A stretch of 32,122 bases of DNA, taken from positions 1 through 32,122 of the forward strand of contig VGDZ01000032.1 in the NCBI GenBank assembly GCA_016869515.1, given 5' to 3'. Below, piece by piece: positions 15,872 to 24,107 of the stretch. The stretch comes from Alphaproteobacteria bacterium (lineage in GTDB: Bacteria; Pseudomonadota; Alphaproteobacteria; VGDZ01). The position numbers were made by a program, and so were the translations under genes. The notes under the pieces were generated by a model. The model did no database searches. It was not told the origin of the DNA and was given only the letters and a program-made list of their open reading frames with translations. Each line of letters opens with the position of its first letter. Within the stretch, counting starts at the first letter, position 1.

Positions 15872-16189
15872 ATGAGCGAACTCGAAATCGACGTCGCCGC
15901 GCTGGCGGCGATGAACGGCAACAAGCCCCTGCTGCTCGATGTGCGCGAGAGCTGGGAGACCGAAATCTGCGCCCTGCCCGGCAGCCTGTTCATTCCGATG
16001 AGCCAGATCGAGGCGCGCTTGGGCGAGATCCCGCGCGACCGGCCGGTGCTGGCGGTGTGCCATCACGGCGGCCGTTCGCTGCGCGTGGCGCAATGGCTGC
16101 GCGGCCAGGGCTTCGCCGGCGTCCAGTCGCTGCGCGGCGGCGTCCATCAATGGGCCGAACAGATCGACCCCAAGATGGCCAAATATTGA
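15872..16189 (+). CDS. Single-domain rhodanese (sulfurtransferase)
   Basis: The 105-residue protein is one rhodanese domain: LLLDVRESWE (substrate-side DVRE motif), then VLAVCHHGGRS with persulfide-forming Cys63, and the closing LRGGVHQWAEQI. The six-residue active loop CHHGGR is of GlpE/PspE-like length, so it should handle sulfur rather than phosphate. There is no signal peptide, so it is cytoplasmic. It carries sulfur from a donor such as thiosulfate to an acceptor that cannot be inferred. ATG 15872 has a poor ribosome site, and the gap from the preceding gene is 33 bases. Confidence 0.92.
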   Translation: MSELEIDVAALAAMNGNKPLLLDVRESWETEICALPGSLFIPMSQIEARLGEIPRDRPVLAVCHHGGRSLRVAQWLRGQGFAGVQSLRGGVHQWAEQIDPKMAKY

Positions 16190-16202
16190 AACCTGCTCCG
16201 GC

Positions 16203-17207
16203 TTGATCGCGCTTTCGGTTCTCGACCAGTCGCCGATCCCGGCCGGCACGGCGCCGGCCGATGCGATTCGGGAATCGGTCGAGCTGGCCAAGCTGTGCGA
16301 CCGGCTGGGCTATCGCCGCTATTGGCTGGCCGAACATCACGCCTCGGGCGGGCTGGCCGGCACCGCGCCCGAGATCCTGTTGACCCGCATCGCCGCGGCG
16401 ACGACGCGCCTGCGCATCGGCTCGGGCGGGGTCATGCTCAGCCATTACAGCCCGCTCAAGGTGGCGGAAGCCTTCCGCGTCGCCGAGGCGCTGTTCCCGG
16501 GCCGGATCGATCTCGGGATCGGCCGCGCCCCAGGCTCGGACGGACGCACCGCCCAGGCGCTGCAGGCCGGGCCGGGCGCGCCCGGGATCGAACATTTCCC
16601 GGCCCAGATCGCCGACCTGATCGGCTATTTGCGCGACGAACTGCCGGCCGATCATCCCTTCGCCGGCGTCGCCGCCCAACCGCGCGGACCCGGCATGCCC
16701 GAACTCTGGCTGTTGGGATCGAGCGATTATTCCGGCGCCTGCGCCGCGCATTTCGGCGCTCCCTTCTCCTTCGCGCATTTCATCTCGGGCGAGGGCGGCG
16801 AAGAGGTGATGGCGGCCTATCGCCGCGACTTCAAGCCTTCGGCCTTCTGCTCCGCGCCCCGCGGTTCGATCGGCGTGTTCGCGCTGACGGCCGAGGATTC
16901 CAAGCGCGCCCATTACCTGGCCGCCAGCCGCGATCTGTGGCGGCTGCGGCTCGATCGCGGCGAACTGGGCCCGGTGCCGACGCCCGAGGAGGCGCTGGCC
17001 TATCCCTATAGCGAGGTCGAGCGCCGGCGCCTGGCCTTCCATCGCCGGCGGATGGTGGTCGGCGATCCCGGCGAGGTGAAGCAGGGGTTGGAAGAATTGG
17101 CGGCGCGCTACGGCGTCGACGAGGTGGTCGTGGTCAGCATCTGCCACGACCCCGCCGCGCGCCGGCGGTCCTACGAATTGCTGGCCGAGGCGTTCAGTCT
17201 GGGTTGA
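16203..17207 (+). CDS. LLM-class flavin-dependent oxidoreductase
   Basis: This 334-residue TIM-barrel enzyme belongs to the bacterial luciferase-like monooxygenase family. Typical features are LSVLDQSPIPAG at the N-terminus, GYRRYWLAEHHA (about 37-48), RIGSGGVMLSHYSPLKVAE, and FPGRIDLGIGRAPGSDG, which binds the flavin phosphate. It resembles the YhbW/MsnO8-type subgroup, which uses FMN, but the substrate is unknown. The only start consistent with the conserved N-terminus is TTG 16203, 14 bases after the rhodanese stop and without a strong ribosome site. Its 3' end overlaps the convergent glycosyltransferase gene by 37 bases. Confidence 0.92.
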   Translation: MIALSVLDQSPIPAGTAPADAIRESVELAKLCDRLGYRRYWLAEHHASGGLAGTAPEILLTRIAAATTRLRIGSGGVMLSHYSPLKVAEAFRVAEALFPGRIDLGIGRAPGSDGRTAQALQAGPGAPGIEHFPAQIADLIGYLRDELPADHPFAGVAAQPRGPGMPELWLLGSSDYSGACAAHFGAPFSFAHFISGEGGEEVMAAYRRDFKPSAFCSAPRGSIGVFALTAEDSKRAHYLAASRDLWRLRLDRGELGPVPTPEEALAYPYSEVERRRLAFHRRRMVVGDPGEVKQGLEELAARYGVDEVVVVSICHDPAARRRSYELLAEAFSLG

Positions 17208-18142
17208 AGCCTAGCGAAGCGCCACAGCAGGAAGGCCGTGGCCAGCCCGGCCAGGACCAGCGCCGGCCAGGGCGCTTGCGTCGACCAGTAGGCCAGCGCG
17301 ACCAGCACCAGATTGAGCGCGACCACTTCGATCAGCACCGGACGGTGGCGGCCGCCGCGGGCCTGGACCGCGCGCTGGTAGAAATGCTGGCGATGCGCCT
17401 GCCAGACCTTGTCGCCGCGGGCCAGGCGCCGGAGCAGGGTAAGGGTGGCGTCGGCGCAGAAATAAAGCGGCAGGATGATCGCCGCCGCCCATTGCCCCTC
17501 GGCCGCCAGCAGCAGCAGGAGATAGCCCAGCCCGAAGCCGAGCGGGATCGAGCCGGCATCGCCCATGAACACCCGCGCCGGCGGCCAGTTGAGGGCAAGG
17601 AAGCCGAGCGCGGCGCCGGCCAGCCACAGCCCGGGCTCGGCCAGCGCCCCGCCCAGCAGCGCGATGCCGAGGCCGATCGCCGCCGCCTCCTGGCCGGCGA
17701 TGCCGTCGATGCCGTCCATGAAATTGAACAGGTTGACGAACCACAGCCAGCCCAGCCCGATCAGCCCGCGCTCGAGCCAAAACGGCAGCACCCCGCCCAA
17801 CAGCGAGACCTCGGGCAAGAGCGCGAGGCCCGCGCCCACCGCCAGCGCCTGGACCATCAGCCGCAAGCGCACCGGCAGATCGCGCAGATCGTCGACGAAG
17901 CCGACCGCCGCCAGCAGCAAGAGCAACACCGCCGGCGCCCGCAGCTCGGTCACCGTCGCCCAGCCCAGCGCCAGCACGGCGACGATCGCCAGCCCGCCGC
18001 CGCGCGGCGTCGGCGCGCTATGGCTGGAGCGTTGGTTGGGTCGGTCGAGCACGCGCCTTCGCCGCAGCGCCTCGGCCAGGATGAGGGTCAGGACAGCCGC
18101 GGCCAGGGCGGCGACGGCGAGCGGAACGAGGGGATGGTCCAC
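17171..18142 (-). CDS. WecA/MraY-family polyprenyl-phosphate sugar-1-phosphate transferase
   Basis: This polytopic inner-membrane enzyme (323 residues) moves a sugar-1-phosphate from a UDP-sugar to undecaprenyl phosphate, the first step in making a lipid-linked glycan. Family motifs are all present: RPNQRSSHSAPTPRGGG (34-50), metal-binding GFVDDLRD (DD at 84-85), NLFNFMDGIDGIAG (137-150), FMGDAGS (192-198) and the cytoplasmic HRQHFYQR. It is closer to WecA-type O-antigen initiators than to MraY by these motifs. I chose GTG 18142 because the first helix starts right after it; the frame remains open to 18202 but that would overlap the divergent amidase gene. Its 3' end overlaps the LLM oxidoreductase gene. 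Confidence 0.92.
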   Translation of the reverse strand: MDHPLVPLAVAALAAAVLTLILAEALRRRRVLDRPNQRSSHSAPTPRGGGLAIVAVLALGWATVTELRAPAVLLLLLAAVGFVDDLRDLPVRLRLMVQALAVGAGLALLPEVSLLGGVLPFWLERGLIGLGWLWFVNLFNFMDGIDGIAGQEAAAIGLGIALLGGALAEPGLWLAGAALGFLALNWPPARVFMGDAGSIPLGFGLGYLLLLLAAEGQWAAAIILPLYFCADATLTLLRRLARGDKVWQAHRQHFYQRAVQARGGRHRPVLIEVVALNLVLVALAYWSTQAPWPALVLAGLATAFLLWRFARLQPRLNASASNS

Positions 18143-18189
18143 GCGCGGATTTGTAGCCCCGGACGCCGAGAAACGATAGGCTCGGCTCC

Positions 18190-19641
18190 ATGGAACCGGC
18201 ATTTCTTTCCGCCACCCAATTGGCCAAGCAGTTGCGCGATCGCAAGCTCGGCGCGCGCGAGCTGCTGGAGCATTTCCTCAAGCGCATCGCCCGCTACAAT
18301 CCGCGGCTCAACGCCGTCATCGGCCTCGATGTAGAACGGGCGCGGCGCCGCGCCAACCTGGCCGACAAGCTGCTGATGAAGGGCGGCGAGCTCGGCCCGC
18401 TGCATGGCGTGCCGATGACGGTCAAGGAGAGCTTCGATCTCGAAGGCCTGCCCACCACCTGGGGCGATCCCAGCCAGGTCGGCAACGTCGCCAAGACCGA
18501 TTCGCTGGCGGTGAAGCGCTTCCGCGCCGCCGGCGCGGTGGTGTTCGGCAAGACCAACGTGCCGCTGATGCTGGCCGATTGGCAAAGCTTCAACGCGGTC
18601 TACGGCAGCACCAACAATCCTTGGGACCTCACGCGCTCGCCGGGCGGATCCTCGGGCGGATCGGCGGCGGCGCTGGCCGCCGGCCTGACCGGGTTCGAGG
18701 CCGGCTCGGACATCGGCGCCTCGATCCGCAATCCGGCGCATTATTGCGGGGTCTACGGCCTCAAGCCGACATGGGGCATCTGCCCGCCGACCGGCCACGC
18801 CTTGGGCGGGCGGGTGGCGATGGGCGACATTTCGGCGATCGGGCCCTTGGGCCGCTCGGCCAAGGACCTCGAACTCGGGCTCGACATCATGGCCGGGCCG
18901 GACGAGATCGAGGGCGCGGGCTGGGTGCTGGCGCTGCCGCCGCCCCGCCACAAGCGCGCGGGCGAATATCGCATCGCGGTAATGCTGGAGGACCGCAACG
19001 CCGAGGTCGACCGGCCGGTGCAGGACGCGATCCGCAAGGTCGCCGAGCATTTCGCCCGCGAAGGCGCCAAGGTCTCGTTCACCGCCCGGCCGGCGATCGA
19101 CACCGATATGGCGCAGAAGGTCTATATCGCGCTGCTGCGCGCCGCCACCTCGGGCCGCCAGAGCGATGCCGAACTGCGCGCCAGCATCGAGGCCGAGCGG
19201 CAACTGGCGGGCGGCGACGAAAGCTATCGCGCCCGCATGGTCCGCGCCAACGTCATGCGGCATCGCGATTGGCTGGCCTTCAACGAGACCCGGCATCGCA
19301 TGCGCCTGGCCTGGGCGGCGTTCTTCCGGGAATGGGATGCGGTGCTGATGCCGGCGGCGTCCTCGGCCGCGGTGCCGCACGACCAGAAGGGCGAGCGCTG
19401 GCAGCGCCAGATCACGGTCAACAACAAGCGCGTGCCGACCACCGACCAGCTGTTCTGGGCGGGCTATCCCGGCATGGCGCTCTTGCCGGGCGCGGTGGCG
19501 CCGGTCGGGCTTTCGCCCGAGGGCCTGCCGATCGGGGTGCAGATCGTCTGCGCCCAGTACCACGACCGCACCGCCATCCATTTGGCGCGGCTGATCGAGC
19601 GCGACTACCAGGGCTTCGTGCCGCCGCCCGGCTACGACTGA
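18190..19641 (+). CDS. Amidase-signature family hydrolase (second copy)
   Basis: The 483-residue enzyme has the complete amidase triad: K79 (MTVKESFD), cis-Ser S154 (PGGSSGGS) and nucleophile S178 (DIGASIRNPAH). The usual DxGGS is DIGAS, a Gly-to-Ala change next to the nucleophile seen in some branches of the family. It is only distantly similar to the amidase at 14043 outside the active-site blocks, so the pair is unlikely to be a recent duplication. ATG 18190 is 47 bases from the divergent glycosyltransferase start. It is followed after five bases by an N-formylglutamate amidohydrolase gene, so both may serve amide breakdown. Substrate unknown. Confidence 0.92.
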   Translation: MEPAFLSATQLAKQLRDRKLGARELLEHFLKRIARYNPRLNAVIGLDVERARRRANLADKLLMKGGELGPLHGVPMTVKESFDLEGLPTTWGDPSQVGNVAKTDSLAVKRFRAAGAVVFGKTNVPLMLADWQSFNAVYGSTNNPWDLTRSPGGSSGGSAAALAAGLTGFEAGSDIGASIRNPAHYCGVYGLKPTWGICPPTGHALGGRVAMGDISAIGPLGRSAKDLELGLDIMAGPDEIEGAGWVLALPPPRHKRAGEYRIAVMLEDRNAEVDRPVQDAIRKVAEHFAREGAKVSFTARPAIDTDMAQKVYIALLRAATSGRQSDAELRASIEAERQLAGGDESYRARMVRANVMRHRDWLAFNETRHRMRLAWAAFFREWDAVLMPAASSAAVPHDQKGERWQRQITVNNKRVPTTDQLFWAGYPGMALLPGAVAPVGLSPEGLPIGVQIVCAQYHDRTAIHLARLIERDYQGFVPPPGYD

Positions 19642-19646
19642 GCGCC

Positions 19647-20462
19647 ATGGCCGAGGTCTTCGCCTATCGCGCGGGCGCGCTGCCGATCCTGCTGTCGATC
19701 CCGCATGGCGGCCGCGCCATCCCGGCCGACATCGCCGCCGCCATGAGCGATGCCGGCCGCGCCGTCGCCGACACCGACTGGCATCTCGACCGGCTGTGGG
19801 ACTTCGCCAATTTGCGCGGCTGCCACGTGCTGGAAGCGCGCTACAGCCGCCACGTCGTCGACCTCAACCGCGATCCCGACGGCAAGCCGCTCTATCCCGG
19901 CGCCGAGAACACCGAACTGGTGCCGCTGACCGGGTTCGGCCGCGAGCCCTTGTGGCGCATCCCGCCCGACGCCACCGAGATCGAGCGCCGCAAGCGGCTT
20001 TATTGGCGGCCCTATCACGACCAATTGGTGGCCGTGCTGGCGGCGATCAAGGCCGCGCACGGCATCGCCATGCTGTTCGAGGCGCATTCGATCCGCGGCC
20101 GCGTGCCGCGGCTGTTCGAGGGCGAATTGCCCGATTTCAATTTGGGATCGGCCGACGGCCGGTCCTGCGATCCCGCGCTGGCGCAGCGGATGCTGAACGT
20201 CTGCCGCGCCGTGCCGGGCTATAGCGCCGTCCTCGATGGCCGTTTCAAGGGCGGCTACATCACGCGCCGTTACGGCCGCCCGGCCGAGCACGTCCACGCC
20301 GTCCAACTCGAACTGGCGCAGCGGGTCTACATGGAAGAGGCGCCGCCCTGGACCTATTCGCCGCGCAAGGCCGATTTGCCGCGCCATGGGCTGATGGCGC
20401 TGATCGACACCCTGGCCGATTACGCGCGGGCGTTCATGTATTCGGCCAGCGCCGCGCGCTGA
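19647..20462 (+). CDS. N-formylglutamate amidohydrolase family
   Basis: The 271-residue cytoplasmic protein matches the FGase family: ILLSIPHGGRAIP (first metal-binding His), DTDWHLDRLWDF, RHVVDLNRDPDG and LFEAHSIRGRVP, the last giving another metal ligand. HutG of this family releases formate from N-formyl-L-glutamate at the end of a histidine breakdown route. No other hut genes are in the window, so it may act on a different N-formyl or N-acyl amino acid, perhaps the product of the adjacent amidase; that link is inference. ATG 19647 is five bases after the amidase stop. Its 3' end overlaps convergent glpD by 43 bases. Confidence 0.85.
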   Translation: MAEVFAYRAGALPILLSIPHGGRAIPADIAAAMSDAGRAVADTDWHLDRLWDFANLRGCHVLEARYSRHVVDLNRDPDGKPLYPGAENTELVPLTGFGREPLWRIPPDATEIERRKRLYWRPYHDQLVAVLAAIKAAHGIAMLFEAHSIRGRVPRLFEGELPDFNLGSADGRSCDPALAQRMLNVCRAVPGYSAVLDGRFKGGYITRRYGRPAEHVHAVQLELAQRVYMEEAPPWTYSPRKADLPRHGLMALIDTLADYARAFMYSASAAR

Positions 20463-21901
20463 GCCGGGGTCAGCCGCAGCCCGGCCTTGGTCCGCCGCCA
20501 CATCACGTCCTCGGCGCGGCGCGCCCATTCCTCGGCCATCAGCCAATCGACCTCGCGCCGATAGAGATCCGAGCCGAAGCGCGTGCCGAGATCGGCCTCG
20601 CCGCGCACGCCTTCCAGCATGCGATCGACCCGCGTCCCGTGCCGACGCGCAAGCCGCTTGACCAGGCCCGGCCGCAGCTCGGGAAAGCGCCGCCGGAGGC
20701 CGTCGAGAAAGGCCTCGAAATCCGCCCCCGCCATGTCGCCGCCGGGCAGCGGCGCGGCCTCGGTCCAAGCCCGGCCCATGGCCGGGAAATAGGGCGCCAG
20801 CTTTTCCAGCGCGTGCTCGGCCAGGCGGCGATAGGTGGTGATCTTGCCGCCATAGATCGACAGCGCCGGCGCGCGCCCGTCCTGGTCCTCGACCTCCAGC
20901 ACGTAGTCGCGGGTCACCGCCGAAGGATCGTCGCTGCCGTCGTCGAACAGCGGTCGCACGCCGGAATAGCTCCACGCCACTTGGCCGGGATCGGCCTTGA
21001 GGTCGAGGAAGCGGTTGGCGGCGCGGCAGAGATACTCGGTCTCCTCGGACGAGATCGAAACCGGTCCCGGCGGGCCGTCGACGGCGATGTCGGTGGTGCC
21101 GATCAGCGAAAAATCGGTCTCGTAGGGAATGACGAAAATCACCCGCTTGTCGTCGTTCTGCAGCATGAAGGCATGATCGCCGTCGTGGCGCTTGGGCACG
21201 ACGATGTGGCTGCCCTTGACCAGGCGCACGGTCGGCCCGGCATTGGCGCCGAGGCCCTTGCGCCGGAACTGCTCGACCCAAGGCCCGGCGGCGTTGACCA
21301 AGGCGCGGGCATGGACCGGTCCGCGGCCTTCGAGTTCGACCGTCCACAGCCCGTCCGCGCGCCGCGCCGCCAGGCAGCGCGTCCGGGTCAGGATTTCGGC
21401 GCCCTTGTCGCGCGCGCCGACCGCGTTCAGCGCCACCAGCCGGGCATCGTCCACCCAGCAATCGGAATAGGTGAAGCCCTTGCCGAAACGCGGCTCCAGG
21501 CCGCGGCCAAAGGGCCCGTGCAGATCGACCGCGCGCGAGCCCGGCAAGCGGTCGCGCCCGCCGAGATGGTCGTAGAGGAACAGGCCCGCGCGCAGCATCC
21601 AGGCCGGGCGCTGGTCGGGGGTGTGCGGCAGCACGAAGGTCAGCGGCCAGACGATATGCGGCGCCGCCTTCAGCACCACCTCGCGCTCGGTCAGCGCCTC
21701 GCGCACCAGCCGGAATTCGTAATATTCGAGATAGCGCAGGCCGCCATGGATCAGCTTGGTCGAGGCCGAGGACGTGGCCGAGGCCAGATCGTCCTGTTCG
21801 ACCAGCAGCACATCGAGGCCGCGGCCGGCAGCGTCGCGGGCGATGCCGGTGCCGTTGACGCCGCCGCCGACGACGATCAGGTCGCGGACGCGCTCGCTCA
21901 T
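20420..21901 (-). CDS. glpD: FAD-dependent glycerol-3-phosphate dehydrogenase GlpD
   Basis: The 493-residue membrane-associated flavoenzyme oxidises sn-glycerol-3-phosphate to dihydroxyacetone phosphate and passes electrons to ubiquinone. Visible features: FAD-binding DLIVVGGGVNGTGIARDAAG (8-27), the family signature SSASTKLIHGGLRYLE, VRLVKGSHIVVP, the IPYETDFSLIGTTD block, GVRPLFDD, and SIYGGKITTYRRLAE near the C-terminal cap domain. Length is normal. ATG 21901 overlaps the stop of the MscS gene (ATGA, 21898-21901), so the two are coupled. No glpF, glpK or glpR is present in the window. Confidence 0.96.
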   Translation of the reverse strand: MSERVRDLIVVGGGVNGTGIARDAAGRGLDVLLVEQDDLASATSSASTKLIHGGLRYLEYYEFRLVREALTEREVVLKAAPHIVWPLTFVLPHTPDQRPAWMLRAGLFLYDHLGGRDRLPGSRAVDLHGPFGRGLEPRFGKGFTYSDCWVDDARLVALNAVGARDKGAEILTRTRCLAARRADGLWTVELEGRGPVHARALVNAAGPWVEQFRRKGLGANAGPTVRLVKGSHIVVPKRHDGDHAFMLQNDDKRVIFVIPYETDFSLIGTTDIAVDGPPGPVSISSEETEYLCRAANRFLDLKADPGQVAWSYSGVRPLFDDGSDDPSAVTRDYVLEVEDQDGRAPALSIYGGKITTYRRLAEHALEKLAPYFPAMGRAWTEAAPLPGGDMAGADFEAFLDGLRRRFPELRPGLVKRLARRHGTRVDRMLEGVRGEADLGTRFGSDLYRREVDWLMAEEWARRAEDVMWRRTKAGLRLTPAQRAALAEYMNARA

Positions 21902-23997
21902 GGCTTGGCTCCCGCGGCCGATGCCGTCTCGGCGCCGCTTTCGACCAGCACCCGCGCCAGCGCGCGGTAGAACCGCCGCTGCACCTTCCACTGCTTGGCC
22001 GGGCGGGTCATGATCCGTGCCTTGATCGTAGTGCCCTCGGCGGTGACCCGGTCCATCGCCCACACCTCGACCCGCCCGCGCAGCAGCCGCTCGATCTCGG
22101 GATCCTTGCGCAGCCGCGCCTCGGCCGCCTCCAGCGCGCCCAGTGCCCGGTCCAGCGTCATGCCCGCGGTCGGCAACTCGATCATGGCGTAGGAGAAGTC
22201 GCGCGTCATGTTGGCGATCGGCCCCACGCCCGACAGCGCGATGGTGTGCAGGTTGCCGGCGATGTCGCGCAGCTTGACCGCCTTGAGGCCCAGCTTCTCG
22301 ACCCGGCCCTGGCGGCCGGCGATCTCGATGGTGTCGCCGACCGAGATGGTGTTGTCGACCAGCACCGAGATGCCGCCGATCATGTCGCGCACCATGTTCT
22401 GCGCGCCCAGGCCGATCGCCACCCCCAGCACGCTGGCGCCGGCCAAGAGCGGCAGGATGTTGACCCCGAAATTGGCCAGCACGATCAGCACCGCCATCGC
22501 CGCCAGCAGCGCGCCGATGCCGACCCGCGTCATCGGGAAGATGGTCTTGAGGCGGTTGGCGCGCTGCATGTCGTCGGCCGCCACCAGCCGCGCCACCTGG
22601 TTTTCCATCGCCACCGAGGCGGCCTCGAACAGACCGAGCGCCACCAACGCCACCGCCGCCACCATGCCGACCGAATCGACCATCCGCCTGCCGCCGCCGT
22701 CGATCAGCCAGGCCAGCGCCTCGATCGACCAGGATTCCAGGATCAGCACCAGGGCCATCAACTGGATCAGCACGCCCAAGACCCGGCGGCCGAGGCCGGC
22801 ATAGCGCGTCACGCGCAGCGACAGCGCCGGCCCGGCCTTGGCGCCCGAACGCTCGCGCAGGCGTTCGACCCAGCGATCCAACAGCCCGCGCGAGGCCAGC
22901 ATCGCCGCCACCGCCGCCAGCGTGCCCAGGCTGCCGCGCAGCATGGCGGCGAATCCGTCGGGCACCTTCAGCACCCAAATGGCGTACAGCGCCACCAGCC
23001 AGATCGTGGCCAGGACGTGCCATAACCCGGCGATGCCCTGGCGCGTCGCCGCCACCAGCGTCGCTTCCTCGGTCGCGGCGGCGCGACCGACGATCGCCGC
23101 CGCCACCGCCTGGCGATGCCGCCAGATCGGATGCAGCAATTGCCCGAGCGCGATCAGGCCAAGCAGGTTCTGGCCGCCGGCATAGGCTTCGCGCGGCAAT
23201 CCCAGCGCCAATGCCGCCTCCAGCACGAAAGCGCCGTAGATCAGCACCGCCGAAGCCCGCCGCAGCACGGCGAACAGATAGACCGCCGCGGTATCGCGCA
23301 GCGCCAACACGCGCAGTCCGGGATTGCGCGGACGGAACGCGGCACGGCCGATGGCCGATACCGCCGTCGCCAGGATGTGCGCGTTGACCACCGCCAGCAG
23401 CAGCACCCGCGCCCGATCCGGCGACTCGCGCGCCAGCATGGCGCCATAGGCGGCGACGCCGAAGGCCAGGATCGGCGCCAGATCGAGCAACAGAACGGCG
23501 ATCGAAGGCAAGACGCGCTGCACCCGCCTGGGCGGTTGCAGGCCGGCCAGGCGCCGCCGCGGCCCCTTCAACGCCCACCACAGCGCCACTTGTGCCGCCG
23601 CACCCGCACCCGCGCCCATGGCAAGATCGATCAGCGCCTCGCCCCAGAACGCGCGCCCGGCGGAGCCGCCGACCTGGCCGGCCAGCCAGGCGCCCAGGTG
23701 CCGCAGATCGCGCAACTGCCCGAGGATGGCGCCGAAGCTGGCGCGCAAACCCGCCAGCCGCTCGGACACGGTCTTGAGGGCGGCGTCGATTTCCTGCTCG
23801 ACCGCTTCGGCGGCGCCGGTCTCGGGCGCCGACGCCTGCATCAGCAGCTTGAGCTGCTCGATCAGCTTGGCGCGCGCGCCCTCGTCCTCGAGGATCGAGA
23901 CCAGCGCCTCGACCTCGCGGCGCTTGGGCGCCTCCTGCGCGAAGGCCGGCAGCGACGCCAAAACCAGCGCGGCCACGGCCAGAATCCACCGCCTCAT
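21898..23997 (-). CDS. Large MscS-family mechanosensitive channel
   Basis: The 699-residue protein has a signal peptide (1-20, AFA|QE), a periplasmic coiled-coil-like region (~25-120), about ten membrane helices, and a C-terminal MscS core. The pore helix and beta domain are clear: SVLGVAIGLGAQNMVRDMIG, then VDNTISVGDTIEIAGRQGRVE. A cytoplasmic alpha/beta domain follows. Extra N-terminal helices and this length resemble E. coli YbiO-type paralogues rather than the 286-residue MscS. It would release small solutes on hypo-osmotic shock. Its stop overlaps the glpD start, an unusual pairing, perhaps linking osmolyte and glycerol handling (inference). Confidence 0.93.
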   Translation of the reverse strand: MRRWILAVAALVLASLPAFAQEAPKRREVEALVSILEDEGARAKLIEQLKLLMQASAPETGAAEAVEQEIDAALKTVSERLAGLRASFGAILGQLRDLRHLGAWLAGQVGGSAGRAFWGEALIDLAMGAGAGAAAQVALWWALKGPRRRLAGLQPPRRVQRVLPSIAVLLLDLAPILAFGVAAYGAMLARESPDRARVLLLAVVNAHILATAVSAIGRAAFRPRNPGLRVLALRDTAAVYLFAVLRRASAVLIYGAFVLEAALALGLPREAYAGGQNLLGLIALGQLLHPIWRHRQAVAAAIVGRAAATEEATLVAATRQGIAGLWHVLATIWLVALYAIWVLKVPDGFAAMLRGSLGTLAAVAAMLASRGLLDRWVERLRERSGAKAGPALSLRVTRYAGLGRRVLGVLIQLMALVLILESWSIEALAWLIDGGGRRMVDSVGMVAAVALVALGLFEAASVAMENQVARLVAADDMQRANRLKTIFPMTRVGIGALLAAMAVLIVLANFGVNILPLLAGASVLGVAIGLGAQNMVRDMIGGISVLVDNTISVGDTIEIAGRQGRVEKLGLKAVKLRDIAGNLHTIALSGVGPIANMTRDFSYAMIELPTAGMTLDRALGALEAAEARLRKDPEIERLLRGRVEVWAMDRVTAEGTTIKARIMTRPAKQWKVQRRFYRALARVLVESGAETASAAGAKP

Positions 23998-24038
23998 GCC
24001 GCCAAGATAGCCCGCCCCGGGCGGCGCACAAGCCGTTA

Positions 24039-24059
24039 CGGCGGCGTCGCAAGCCGCCG
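24039..24059. terminator. GC-rich hairpin between two minus-strand genes
   Basis: CGGCGGC (24039-24045) and GCCGCCG (24053-24059) form a 7-bp stem with a GTCGCAA loop, just after the stop of the membrane-protein gene at 24108 and before the MscS gene. There is no T-tract on either side, so termination is possible but not shown; a processing or stability element is equally possible. Confidence 0.3.
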
Positions 24060-24107
24060 CCGATCCGACGAGAAGAGCCCGATCTTAGTCGTCTAGTGGC
24101 CCTTGGT

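Noticed and set aside
18088-19581. 497-codon minus-strand frame opposite the second amidase
   Set aside because: The amidase triad and length are complete on the plus strand; the antisense product is Arg/His-rich and featureless.
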